From contig NZ_CM002139.1 of NCBI RefSeq assembly GCF_000454545.1, positions 2,974,248 to 2,997,803 on the forward strand: a DNA stretch of 23,556 bases, in the 5' to 3' direction. The notes beneath the pieces are model-generated. The model did not search any database. It saw nothing but the letters and a program-made list of their open reading frames with translations, and was not told the origin of the DNA. Both the position numbers and the translations under genes were made by a program. Below, one piece after another: positions 14,090 through 22,387 of the stretch (the stretch's first letter is position 1; each line of letters begins with the position of its first letter). This stretch comes from Xanthomonas cassavae CFBP 4642 (GTDB lineage Bacteria; Pseudomonadota; Gammaproteobacteria; Xanthomonadales; Xanthomonadaceae).

Positions 14090-16606
14090 TTGTCCTCTCC
14101 GCCGCTTGCCCCCGTGACCCCCGAGCTTGTCCGCCTGCGAGCGCACGCCCGCGACAAGGACGACGCCATCGCCCAGGCGGCGCAGCTGCTGGTTGCCGCC
14201 GGCTGCGTGGCGCCGGGCTACGACGCCAGCATGCGGCGCCGCGAAGGCCTGGCGAACACCTTCCTTGGCCACGGCCTGGCGATCCCGCATGGCGTGGGCG
14301 AAGACCGCCATCTGGTGCGCCGCGACGGCATTGCGGTGCTGCAGCTGCCCGAAGGCGTGGAATGGAACCCCGGCCAGACCACCCGGCTGGTGGTGGGCAT
14401 CGCTGCGCAGTCCGACACCCATATCACCCTGCTGCGCCGGCTGACCCGGCTGATCCAGGACCCTGCGCAGCTGGAGGCGTTGTTCGCCACCGACGACCCC
14501 GGCGTGATCGTGGCCGCCCTCACCGGCGACCGCGCCCCGGACACCAGTGCCGCACCGGCCACCGACCTGGCCGAACGCTTCGAGTGGACCATCGCCTACC
14601 CCAGCGGCCTGCATGCGCGCCCGGCCACCCGCTGGGCTGAAACCGCGCGTGGCTTCGGCGCCCGCGCCCAGGTCCGCGCCGGCGACCAGGCCGCCGATGC
14701 CAAGAGCCTGGTCGGCCTGCTGCAGCTGGGCCTGCGTGCGGGCGACAGCATCACCGTCTCGGCCGAAGGCGGCGATGCCGCGGCCCTGCTCACGCGCCTG
14801 CGTGCGGTGATGGACAGCCTCACCGCACAGGAAAAGGCCGACGCCGAACGCGCCGCACAACGCCGCGCCGCGCCAGTCATCGGCTGGACCCCGCCGCAGG
14901 CGCAGCCAGCCATTGTCGGCATCGGCGCCAGCCCGGGCGTGGCGATCGGCATCGTGCACCGGCTGCGCGCGGCGCAGACCGAGGTGGCCGATCAACCGGT
15001 TGGCCTGGGCGATGGCGGCGCGCTGCTGCACGACGCACTGACCCGCACCCGCCAGCAGCTGGCGGCGATCCAGGACGATACCCAGCGCCGTCTCGGTGCC
15101 TCGGATGCGGCTATCTTCAAGGCCCAGGCAGAACTGCTCAACGACACCGACCTGATCACCCGCACCTGCCAGCTGATGGTCGAAGGCCATGGCGTGGCGT
15201 GGTCGTGGCACCAGGCGGTGGAACAGATTGCCTCCGGCCTGGCCGCGTTGGGCAACCCGGTGCTGGCCGGCCGCGCTGCCGACCTGCGCGATGTCGGCCG
15301 CCGCGTACTGGCGCAGCTGGACCCGGCCGCGGCTGGCGCCGGCCTCACCGACCTGCCCGACCAACCCTGCATCCTGCTGGCCGGCGACCTGTCGCCGTCG
15401 GACACCGCCAACCTGGACACCGCGCGCGTGCTTGGCCTGGCCACCGCGCAGGGCGGCCCGACCTCGCACACCGCGATCCTGTCGCGCACGCTCGGCCTGC
15501 CGGCGCTGGTCGCGGCCGGCGGCCAGTTGCTGGATATCGAGGACGGCGTCACCGCCATCATCGACGGCAGCAGCGGCCGCCTGTACATCAACCCGTCCGA
15601 GCTGGATCTGGACGCCGCGCGCACGCATATCGCCGAACAGCAGGCGATCCGCGAGCGCGAAGCCGCGCAGCGCGCCTTGCCTGCCGAAACCACCGACGGT
15701 CACCACATCGACATCGGCGCCAACGTCAATCTGCCCGACCAGGTGGCGATGGCGCTGACCCAGGGTGCCGAAGGCGTGGGTCTGATGCGCACCGAGTTCC
15801 TGTTCCTGGAAAGCGGCAGCACGCCCAGCGAAGACGAGCAGTACCAGACCTACCTGGCGATGGCGCAGGCACTGGATGGCCGCCCGCTGATCGTGCGGGC
15901 GCTGGATATCGGCGGCGACAAGCAGGTGGCGCACCTGGAACTGCCGGACGAAGAAAACCCGTTCCTCGGCGTGCGCGGCGCGCGTCTGCTGCTGCGTCGC
16001 CCCGACCTGCTGGAGCCGCAACTGCGTGCGCTGTACCGCGCCGCCAGGGACGGTGCGCGGCTGTCGATCATGTTCCCGATGATCACCTCGGTGCCGGAGC
16101 TGATCGCGCTGCGCCACATCTGCGCGCGCATCCGCGCCGAGCTGGACGCGCCCGAAGTGCCGATCGGCATCATGATCGAAGTGCCGGCCGCCGCCGCGCA
16201 GGCCGACGTGCTGGCGCGCCACGCGGACTTCTTCTCCATCGGCACCAACGATCTCACCCAGTACGTGCTGGCGATCGATCGCCAGAACCCCGAACTGGCC
16301 GCCGAGGCCGACAGCCTGCATCCAGCGGTACTGCGCATGATCCGCAGCACGATCGAAGGTGCGCGCAAGCACGGCCGCTGGGTCGGCGTGTGCGGCGGCC
16401 TGGCCGGCGATCCGTTCGGCGCCAGCCTGCTGGCCGGCCTGGGCGTGCAGGAACTGTCGATGACGCCCAACGATATCCCGGCGGTGAAGGCACGTCTGCG
16501 TGGCACTGCGCTCAGCACGCTGCAGCAATTGGCAGAGCAGGCGTTGAACTGCGAAACCGCCGAGCAAGTGCGCGCACTCGAAGCGCAGCGCGAGGACAAG
16601 GCATGA
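14090..16606 (+). CDS. fruB: fructose PTS fusion protein EIIA(Fru)-HPr-EI
   Basis: An 838-residue cytoplasmic phosphotransfer protein that takes phosphate from phosphoenolpyruvate and passes it to FruA. Three PTS domains are fused. EIIA lies at about 1-155 with phospho-His67 in GLAIPHG. HPr lies at about 160-250 with His175 in YPSGLHARPATRW. Enzyme I covers about 270-838 with phospho-His460 in GGPTSHTAIL and the PEP-binding C-terminal barrel (GLMRTEFLFL; FSIGTNDLTQYVLAIDR; Cys768 in VGVCGGLAGDP). The start is the TTG at 14090, with GGAG 6 bases upstream. An ATG at 14015 in the same frame lies upstream of the operator and -10 element, so it cannot be translated from that promoter. The stop overlaps the fruK start (ATGA). 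Confidence 0.95.
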   Translation: MSSPPLAPVTPELVRLRAHARDKDDAIAQAAQLLVAAGCVAPGYDASMRRREGLANTFLGHGLAIPHGVGEDRHLVRRDGIAVLQLPEGVEWNPGQTTRLVVGIAAQSDTHITLLRRLTRLIQDPAQLEALFATDDPGVIVAALTGDRAPDTSAAPATDLAERFEWTIAYPSGLHARPATRWAETARGFGARAQVRAGDQAADAKSLVGLLQLGLRAGDSITVSAEGGDAAALLTRLRAVMDSLTAQEKADAERAAQRRAAPVIGWTPPQAQPAIVGIGASPGVAIGIVHRLRAAQTEVADQPVGLGDGGALLHDALTRTRQQLAAIQDDTQRRLGASDAAIFKAQAELLNDTDLITRTCQLMVEGHGVAWSWHQAVEQIASGLAALGNPVLAGRAADLRDVGRRVLAQLDPAAAGAGLTDLPDQPCILLAGDLSPSDTANLDTARVLGLATAQGGPTSHTAILSRTLGLPALVAAGGQLLDIEDGVTAIIDGSSGRLYINPSELDLDAARTHIAEQQAIREREAAQRALPAETTDGHHIDIGANVNLPDQVAMALTQGAEGVGLMRTEFLFLESGSTPSEDEQYQTYLAMAQALDGRPLIVRALDIGGDKQVAHLELPDEENPFLGVRGARLLLRRPDLLEPQLRALYRAARDGARLSIMFPMITSVPELIALRHICARIRAELDAPEVPIGIMIEVPAAAAQADVLARHADFFSIGTNDLTQYVLAIDRQNPELAAEADSLHPAVLRMIRSTIEGARKHGRWVGVCGGLAGDPFGASLLAGLGVQELSMTPNDIPAVKARLRGTALSTLQQLAEQALNCETAEQVRALEAQREDKA

Positions 16607-17559
16607 GCCTGCAGGCCATCACCGTCACGCTGAACCCGGCGATCGACCAGACCATCCAGCTCGACAGCCTGCAGCCCGGCGCCGTGCATCGCGCCAGCAG
16701 CGTGCGCAACGATGCCGGCGGCAAGGGCATCAACGTGGCCGCGTGCCTGGCCGATTGGGGCAGCGATGTCGCCGCGCTCGGCGTGCTCGGCGGCGGCAAT
16801 GCCGGCGTGTTCGAAGCGCTGTTCCGCGAGCGCGGCATCGTCGACCACTGCCAGCGCGTGGCCGGCGAAACCCGTACCAATCTCAAGCTGGTGGAAGCGC
16901 GCAGCAACGACACCACCGACATCAATCTACCCGGCCTGCGCTTGGGCCCGCCGCATCTGCAAAGCGTGGCCGATCACCTTGCCCCGCTGCTGCGCCCCGG
17001 CTTGCCGGTGGTGCTGTCGGGCAGCATGCCGGCCGGGCTACCGGACGACAGCTGGGCGCAATTGCAGGCCCAGGCCAGCGCCGCTGGTGCGCGCGTGCTG
17101 CTGGACACCAGCGGCATGCCGCTGGTGGCTGCGCTGGGCGCCGCGCGCGATGCACTGCCGTACGCGGTGAAACCGAATCGACACGAGCTCGAAGCCTGGA
17201 CCGGCCGGCCGTTGCACGATCGCGCCGCACTGAGCGCCGCCGCGCACGAACTGATCGCGCGCGGCATCCAGCTGGTGGTCATTTCGATGGGCACCGACGG
17301 CGCCCTGTTCGTACGGCGCGACCAGCGCTTGATCGCCCGCCCGCCGCGGCTGGCCCAGGGCAGCAGCGTGGGCGCAGGCGATGCGATGGTGGCCGGTCTG
17401 GCCGCCGCCTCGCTCGATGCCGCGACCACGCTGGAGCAGTGCGCACGGCTGGCCACGGCGTTTTCGATGTGCCGGCTGGAAAGCGGCGACGCGCGCCGGA
17501 TTACACCAGAGGGCGTGCGCCGCGCCGCAACCGACGTCGTGATCGAAATGCTGTCATGA
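16603..17559 (+). CDS. fruK: 1-phosphofructokinase
   Basis: A 318-residue PfkB/ribokinase-family sugar kinase that phosphorylates fructose-1-phosphate to fructose-1,6-bisphosphate with ATP, the step after FruA/FruB import. The N-terminal substrate-binding motif is DAGGKGINVAACLADWG (about residues 37-53). The C-terminal PfkB signature is GSSVGAGDAMVAGLAAA, with Asp260 as catalytic base. The anion-hole Gly-Ala-Gly-Asp is intact. The ATG at 16603 overlaps the fruB stop by 4 bases, implying translational coupling. Length is normal for FruK (about 310). A 151-base gap without a gene separates it from fruA; I see no terminator in that gap. Confidence 0.95.
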   Translation: MSLQAITVTLNPAIDQTIQLDSLQPGAVHRASSVRNDAGGKGINVAACLADWGSDVAALGVLGGGNAGVFEALFRERGIVDHCQRVAGETRTNLKLVEARSNDTTDINLPGLRLGPPHLQSVADHLAPLLRPGLPVVLSGSMPAGLPDDSWAQLQAQASAAGARVLLDTSGMPLVAALGAARDALPYAVKPNRHELEAWTGRPLHDRAALSAAAHELIARGIQLVVISMGTDGALFVRRDQRLIARPPRLAQGSSVGAGDAMVAGLAAASLDAATTLEQCARLATAFSMCRLESGDARRITPEGVRRAATDVVIEMLS

Positions 17560-17710
17560 GCCGCCATTCGCCACTCCCGATGCGTGCACCCAGGTGGCCG
17601 TCGGGCTGGCAGTTGCAGACCGCGGCAGATCGCGCGTCACCGCCACGCATAACGCTTGAAATTCCCCCCGCCGACAACACCGGCGACCGCAACACAGCAG
17701 GAGTTTTGCC

Positions 17711-19447
17711 ATGTCCTCTTCCATCGTGGTCATCGCCGCTGGCGAACGCAGCACCGAAGCCGTTCTGGCGGCCGAAGCGCTGCGCCGCGCGGCCACCGCC
17801 GCCGGGCGCAGCGTAACGATCGAAATCCGCAGCGACCAGGGCGTGCTCGGCGCATTGCCGGGCGAACTCGCCAGCGGCGCGTCCCAGGTGCTGGTGGTGG
17901 GCGACACCGATGCCGACACCGCACGCTTCGGCGAGGCACAGCTGGTGCGCCTGAGCCTGGGCGCGGTACTGGACGACCCGGCCGCCGCGCTGAGCCAGCT
18001 CGCCGCACCTGCCGACGCGGGCGTATCGTCTGGCGCAGGCGGCGCAAGCAGCAAACGCATCGTCGCGATCACCTCCTGCCCCACCGGCATCGCGCACACC
18101 TTCATGGCCGCCGAAGGCCTGCAGCAGGCCGCCAGGAAACTCGGCTACCAGATGCGGGTGGAAACCCAGGGCTCGGTGGGCGCGCAGGACGCACTCACCG
18201 ACGATGAAATCCGCGCGGCCGATGTCGTTGTCATCGCCGCCGACCGCGAAGTGGACCTGGCCCGCTTCGGCGGCAAGCGCGTGTTCAAGAGCGGCACCAA
18301 GCCGGCCATCAACGACGGCCCGGCGCTGATCAACAAGGCCCTGGCCGAGGCGAGCGTGCAGGGCGGCGCAACGCCAGTTGCCGGCACCGCTGCCAGCACC
18401 ACCGCGAGCAAGGGCAACACCCGCACCGGCGCTTACAAGCACCTGATGACCGGCGTCTCTTTCATGCTGCCGTTCGTCACTGCCGGTGGCCTGCTGATCG
18501 CGCTGGCATTTGCGCTGGGCGGCATCTATGCCGGCGACGACGCGCACCAAGGCACGTTGGCCTGGTCGCTGTTCCAGATCGGCGCCAAGGCCGGCTTTAC
18601 CTTGATGGTGCCCGCGCTGGCCGGCTACATCGCCTACTCCATCGCAGACCGCCCCGGCATCGCGCCCGGCATGATCGGCGGGCTGGTCGCCGCCAACCTC
18701 AACGCCGGTTTTCTCGGCGGGATCATTGCCGGCTTCATCGCCGGCTACGGCGTGGCCGCGCTCAACCGCTACATCAAACTGCCGCGCACGCTGGAAGGGC
18801 TCAAGCCGGTGCTGATCCTGCCGGTGCTGGGCACCCTGCTGGTGGGCCTTGCGATGATGTACGTGTTCGGGCAACCGGTGGCCGACCTGCTGGCCTGGCT
18901 CACCGCCTGGCTGCGCGGCATGCAGGGCAGCAGCGCATTGCTGCTGGGCCTGTTGCTCGGCGGCATGATGGCCTTCGACATGGGCGGGCCGGTCAACAAG
19001 GCCGCCTACGCGTTCTCCACCGGCCTGATCGCCAGCCAGGTCTACACCCCGATGGCCGCCGCCATGGTGGCAGGCATGACCCCGCCGCTGGGCATCGCGC
19101 TGGCGACCTGGGTGTTCCGCAATCGCTTCACCGTGGAAGAACGCGGCACGGCCACCGCAGCCGGCGTGCTCGGGCTGGCCTTCGTCACCGAAGGGGCGAT
19201 CCCGTATGCCGCGCGCGACCCGCTGCGCACCATTCCGGCATTAGTGATCGGCTCGGCCGTGGCCGGCGCGATCTCGATGTCGGTCGGCGCCGAACTGAAG
19301 GCCCCGCATGGCGGCATCTTCGTGCTGCTGATCCCCAATGCCGTGACCCACCTGGCGATGTATGTGCTGGCCTTGCTGGCCGGCGTGGTGGTCACCGCCA
19401 TCGCCCTGCGCGTGCTCAAGAAACCGGTGGCCGACGTCGTCGCCTGA
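17711..19447 (+). CDS. fruA: fructose-specific PTS permease EIIB'BC
   Basis: A 578-residue inner-membrane permease that imports fructose and phosphorylates it at C1. The start ATG at 17711 has AGGAG about 8 bases upstream. Residues 1-105 form a degenerate IIB' domain ([20 protein letters not shown]) without the catalytic Cys. The active IIB domain spans about 115-220 with phospho-Cys123 in [19 protein letters not shown] begins near residue 241 ([20 protein letters not shown]) with about ten membrane segments and the sugar-binding motif [12 protein letters not shown] near residue 495. Domain order matches enterobacterial FruA. It is the third gene of the fru operon and the expected partner of the EIIA in FruB. 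Confidence 0.95.
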   Translation: MSSSIVVIAAGERSTEAVLAAEALRRAATAAGRSVTIEIRSDQGVLGALPGELASGASQVLVVGDTDADTARFGEAQLVRLSLGAVLDDPAAALSQLAAPADAGVSSGAGGASSKRIVAITSCPTGIAHTFMAAEGLQQAARKLGYQMRVETQGSVGAQDALTDDEIRAADVVVIAADREVDLARFGGKRVFKSGTKPAINDGPALINKALAEASVQGGATPVAGTAASTTASKGNTRTGAYKHLMTGVSFMLPFVTAGGLLIALAFALGGIYAGDDAHQGTLAWSLFQIGAKAGFTLMVPALAGYIAYSIADRPGIAPGMIGGLVAANLNAGFLGGIIAGFIAGYGVAALNRYIKLPRTLEGLKPVLILPVLGTLLVGLAMMYVFGQPVADLLAWLTAWLRGMQGSSALLLGLLLGGMMAFDMGGPVNKAAYAFSTGLIASQVYTPMAAAMVAGMTPPLGIALATWVFRNRFTVEERGTATAAGVLGLAFVTEGAIPYAARDPLRTIPALVIGSAVAGAISMSVGAELKAPHGGIFVLLIPNAVTHLAMYVLALLAGVVVTAIALRVLKKPVADVVA

Positions 19448-19455
19448 GCCACCCC

Positions 19456-19479
19456 GCGGCGGCAGACATCTGCCGCCGC
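19456..19479. other. perfect 11-bp stem-loop between fruA and the porin gene
   Basis: GCGGCGGCAGA and TCTGCCGCCGC are exact reverse complements separated by two bases; the apical pairs would open to form a loop. It starts 9 bases after the fruA stop and lacks a T-run. It may act as an mRNA stabiliser or attenuator that sets different levels of FruA and porin. Confidence 0.55.
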
Positions 19480-19619
19480 ATCCGACGCGCCGGACGCCCA
19501 TCGCTCCTGATCGCTGTTACCGCCGCGCTGCGCAGTGATCGCGCGCCGCCAGCGGCCTGCCCACCCTTCGCTGTTGCGTCCGCCACCTCGGCCGCGCCCT
19601 CTTTGTTCGGAGTTCTGCC

Positions 19620-20897
19620 ATGTCCGCCCTGCTCTCCCACCGCGCTTCCCATCGTCTGCTGTGCCTGTCGCTTGCCATGGCGCTGGCCCCACTCGCCCAG
19701 GCGCAAGACGCCGCCGATGCCTTCAAACTCAAGCTGGGTTACACCGGCGAAGCCGCCTCGATGATCGACGGTGGTCGCAAGAGCGGCGACGCCTACGCCG
19801 GCCAGCTGATGGTGGGCACCGACGTGGACATGGACCGCCTGTTCGGCTGGAACGGCGCCACCGTCAAGCTCTATGTCACCAACCGCCACGGCACCAACCT
19901 GGCCAACAGCAGCATCGGCAACAGCACCTCGGTGCAGGAAATCTACGGCGGCCAGGGCACGCGCCTGGCCAACTTCACCCTGCTGCAAAAACTCTTCAAC
20001 GACCGCCTGGAACTGGAAGCCGGCCGCAGCGTGGCCAACATCCACTTCCTCGGCTCGGACCTGTGCCAGTACTTCCAGGGCAACTCCGCCTGCGGCAACC
20101 CCACCTTCGTGTTCCGCACCAGTAACTTCACCTACTGGCCGGTCTCCAGCTGGGCCGCACACGCCACCGCCTGGGTCACACCCAAGGTCTATGTGCATGT
20201 GGGCGCGTATGAAGTGAACCCGGTGCAGGCCCAGGACGGCCAGCACGGTTTGAAGTGGAGCACCGACGACACCACCGGCGTGGTGGTGCCCTACGCCATC
20301 GGCTACAAGAACAAGGGCGGCGACGGCACGCTGGCGGCAATGTACGAACTCGGCGGCTGGCAGGACAACTCCGACTACACCGACCCGCTGCGCGACCGCA
20401 ACGGCGACCCCGCCGTCCTCAGCGGCCTGGGCTACGACAACAAGCAGGGCCGCTCGGGCCTGTTCGGCCGCTTCGAACAGCAGGTCACCAACCCCGACCC
20501 CTCCGGCACCCGCGGCCTGACCGTATTCGCCGCTATGCTCAAGAGCACCAGCGGCCAGGCGATCGAAGACCACTTCGTGCAACTAGGCCTGGTGCAGAAA
20601 GGCACCTTCGCCAGCCGCCCGCAGGACAATATTGCGTTTGTGATCACCCAGCAGAAGTACAGCGACGAAGCGATCGAAAACCTGCGCCTGGCGCGCGCCT
20701 CCGCCGGCGGCACCGGCACCCCCGCCGACAACCAGATCATGATGGAGCTGAGCTACGGCATCCAGGTCACCAAGCGCCTACGCATCGCCCCGAACCTGCA
20801 CTACGTGATCAACCCCGACCAGTTCAACGAACCGACCCGCACCAACGATCTGAAGAACGCGCTGATTGCGGGCATGCGGATCGATTGGAATCTGTGA
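19620..20897 (+). CDS. oprB: OprB-family carbohydrate-selective outer-membrane porin
   Basis: A 425-residue outer-membrane beta-barrel of the OprB family, which lets sugars diffuse into the periplasm. The start ATG at 19620 has CGGAG upstream. Residues 1-29 form a signal peptide (SHRLLCLSLAMALAPLAQA, cleavage after AQA). The mature part has the family's alternating strands and aromatic girdle, for example GATVKLYVTNRHGTNLANSS, SNFTYWPVSSWAAHATAWV and GTLAAMYELGGWQDNSDYTD, and it ends in a strand IAGMRIDWNL. The terminal residue is Leu instead of the more usual Phe or Trp. It lies 172 bases after fruA on the same strand, with no intrinsic terminator between, so it probably belongs to the fru regulon and admits fructose. 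Confidence 0.88.
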   Translation: MSALLSHRASHRLLCLSLAMALAPLAQAQDAADAFKLKLGYTGEAASMIDGGRKSGDAYAGQLMVGTDVDMDRLFGWNGATVKLYVTNRHGTNLANSSIGNSTSVQEIYGGQGTRLANFTLLQKLFNDRLELEAGRSVANIHFLGSDLCQYFQGNSACGNPTFVFRTSNFTYWPVSSWAAHATAWVTPKVYVHVGAYEVNPVQAQDGQHGLKWSTDDTTGVVVPYAIGYKNKGGDGTLAAMYELGGWQDNSDYTDPLRDRNGDPAVLSGLGYDNKQGRSGLFGRFEQQVTNPDPSGTRGLTVFAAMLKSTSGQAIEDHFVQLGLVQKGTFASRPQDNIAFVITQQKYSDEAIENLRLARASAGGTGTPADNQIMMELSYGIQVTKRLRIAPNLHYVINPDQFNEPTRTNDLKNALIAGMRIDWNL

Positions 20898-20910
20898 CCC
20901 CTAGAGAAGC

Positions 20911-20962
20911 TGCGCGCGTTGCGCGCATGCTTGGCGGGCACCACTGCCTGAAGTGAGTGGTG
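20911..20962. other. two hairpins downstream of the porin gene
   Basis: TGCGCGC-GTT-GCGCGCA (20911-20927) is a perfect 7-bp hairpin starting 14 bases after the porin stop. A second stem, CACCACT / AGTGGTG (20939-20945 with 20956-20962), follows. Neither has a T-run. They probably mark the 3' end of the fru operon transcript. A third weak stem, GCGTTGCA / TGCAACGC, lies at 20966-20992. The rest of 20898-21112 has no supported gene. Confidence 0.45.
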
Positions 20963-21112
20963 GGTGCGTTGCATCTGACTGCAGTGCAACGCATTGCGTC
21001 GACTCGGCTGGCCTGGGCATTTGCCGGTAGCCAACGAAGTTCGATGAGCCGCTTAGGCGCGCGACCGCACGCGATGAGGTGTTATCGGCCGCCCATGTCG
21101 CGCGCAAGCCAG

Positions 21113-21778
21113 TCACTGTAATGACGACGTCGCATCATTGCGAATCTGATGTCGCGCGCAGATTGATCGCTCTGTATTGCCTTTGGTTGCCGTAACGCGG
21201 CCCATTCTTCTCCAAGGTGGCACAGAGCCGGCCTTCGCCACAGGGAGCCACGTCGGCACGCGCTCCGGGTAGTCGATGGACGCTCGAAGCTGTGCGAGTT
21301 CGGTTCGCTTTTCGTTGATGATTCCAACCGAGTAGGCCACCGCCCCCAGCCCTAGCACGCCCGCCACGAGCATCGTGGCGGATGCGATCCACGTGCGCCG
21401 CGTGCTCCGCGTTTCCAAGGACTGCTGGGCCTGCGCATAACGTCGAGTGGCTTGCTGCAATGTCTCATCCGCAGTGGCCATTTCTTTGTTGAACCGCTTG
21501 GCGGCCGGCTCCAGCGTCTGCGTCAACGCCTGATTGGTCAGCTGCGTCAGCCGCGGCAGTGCGTTTTCCAAGACCCGATTGACCTTGGCATCGGCGCTGC
21601 TGGCCGCGTGCTGGACTACCCGAAGTTGCTCGGCGACCACTTCGCGCAGCCATTGTTCGCGCTGCTGCATGGATGCCACCAGCGTCGTCAGCACTTTGAC
21701 CGTCTCTTGCAACGAGGTGTTCGATGCATTCAACGTGGCCATCATTTCCGCCATCGCGGCGGCGTCTTGCCTGTCCAT
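21113..21778 (-). CDS. coiled-coil, single-span membrane protein; 3' end probably frameshifted
   Basis: The frame codes for 221 residues from an ATG at 21778, preceded by AGGAAA. Residues 5-125 are helical and coiled-coil-like, rich in Gln, Ala, Leu and Glu, and residues 130-154 form one membrane span (WIASATMLVAGVLGLGAVAY). From about residue 178 the sequence turns unusual (PPWRRMGRVTATKG). Shifting the frame by one base at the C-run near 21243-21245 gives CGEGRLCATLEKNGPRYGN, then QRQYRAI and a stop at 21135, with two Cys and a much more protein-like composition. That points to loss of one C on the minus strand (or a sequencing error). I do not know the family with certainty. Proteins of this layout occur next to relaxase genes in mobilisable elements, so a mobilisation-accessory role is possible. 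It follows the gene at 21819-22313 by 40 bases. Confidence 0.55.
   Translation of the reverse strand: MDRQDAAAMAEMMATLNASNTSLQETVKVLTTLVASMQQREQWLREVVAEQLRVVQHAASSADAKVNRVLENALPRLTQLTNQALTQTLEPAAKRFNKEMATADETLQQATRRYAQAQQSLETRSTRRTWIASATMLVAGVLGLGAVAYSVGIINEKRTELAQLRASIDYPERVPTWLPVAKAGSVPPWRRMGRVTATKGNTERSICARHQIRNDATSSLQ
21243..21245 (-). other. inferred single-base deletion site (frameshift)
   Basis: On the minus strand the codons read TGG CTC CCT GTG GCG. Adding one C to the C-run gives TGG CTC CCC TGT GGC GAA GGC, which opens the frame ending at 21135. This is inferred from protein-likeness only. Confidence 0.45.
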
Positions 21779-21818
21779 GAGGTTTCCTGAGCTCGGCTGG
21801 TCACGGAAGCGATTTTGA

Positions 21819-22313
21819 CTAACCGCCGCCCCCTCCACCACCACCGCCGTCTCCACCCCCACCGCCGTCCCCTTGGGGACCGCTCTGCATCGGCCCCTTG
21901 GCGAACTCTGGCAAGGTCAGCACCATCACCGGCCCACGGCTGGTGTTGATCTCCGCTGAGACATCCATCCCCAGCGCCTGACGTGTGGCGGCAAGCTCCT
22001 GGGCCTCCTGCTGGGCCTGTGCCTCCAGGAACTCGTTGCCTTTTTCGATCAGCGCCTGCGTCGCTGCGCTGTTGGCCACTCGATTCAGAGCCTGCTCGAT
22101 CGCCAGTTCCTTCTTGCTCTCGAGCGCGTAGAGCACTTCGTCCACGTCCGGGTCGCCCGTGATGGATTTCCGCTCAGCTTTCGACGCGTCGTTTGGCGCA
22201 TTCCCTTCCCCTGCACCAGCAAAGCGCTGAACTGGAGATGGGAAGGCATCGGCTTGCGCGGCCGCTTCACTAGGCGAGCGGTGACTTGGTGGGTGCGCGC
22301 TGAATGCATCCAT
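21819..22313 (-). CDS. hypothetical protein with helical core and poly-glycine tail, 164 aa
   Basis: I do not recognise this protein with confidence. The start is the ATG at 22313, because GGAGG lies about 8 bases upstream. The frame is open further up into the insertion sequence, but that part is not native. Residues 1-50 are Ser/Ala/Pro-rich and likely disordered. Residues 52-118 are helical (DPDVDEVLYALESKKELAIE, QALIEKGNEFLEAQAQQEAQ). A short strand-like segment RGPVMVLTLPEFAKG (127-140) follows, and the last 17 residues are almost all Gly with two Asp. It resembles accessory proteins of plasmid or integrative-element mobilisation regions, but this is weak inference. It precedes the coiled-coil membrane gene by 40 bases on the same strand, so the two are probably co-transcribed. 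The IS element lies 71 bases upstream and may have severed its original promoter. Confidence 0.6.
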   Translation of the reverse strand: MDAFSAHPPSHRSPSEAAAQADAFPSPVQRFAGAGEGNAPNDASKAERKSITGDPDVDEVLYALESKKELAIEQALNRVANSAATQALIEKGNEFLEAQAQQEAQELAATRQALGMDVSAEINTSRGPVMVLTLPEFAKGPMQSGPQGDGGGGGDGGGGGGGGG

Positions 22314-22383
22314 GCTTCCACCCTCCTGGTCTAGCGCCCTCTTTTGAGCGAAGGGATAAGGTTCTCCGCGCTCGCGATACTCC

Positions 22384-22387
22384 TTAG
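22384..22387. repeat. target-site duplication of the IS5-family element (left copy)
   Basis: TTAG directly precedes the left end of the element. The right end is followed by TTA at 23554-23556, the last bases of the window. A YTAR target duplicated on insertion is usual for IS5-group elements. The fourth base on the right is outside the window. Confidence 0.6.

Noticed and set aside
14054..16567. 837-codon minus-strand open frame opposite fruB
   Set aside because: Mirror of the fruB codon pattern in high-GC DNA; no domain signature and no plausible start signal.
15199..16602. Long N-terminal extension of the fruK frame inside fruB
   Set aside because: Arg/Pro/Gly-rich out-of-frame reading of fruB. 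The genuine FruK begins at the ATG at 16603, which overlaps the fruB stop.
21819..22313. Type IV secretion effector (XVIPCD-type) reading of the 164-residue protein
   Set aside because: The conserved RIDH-type block and Gln-rich C-terminal tail of that domain are absent; the tail is poly-Gly.
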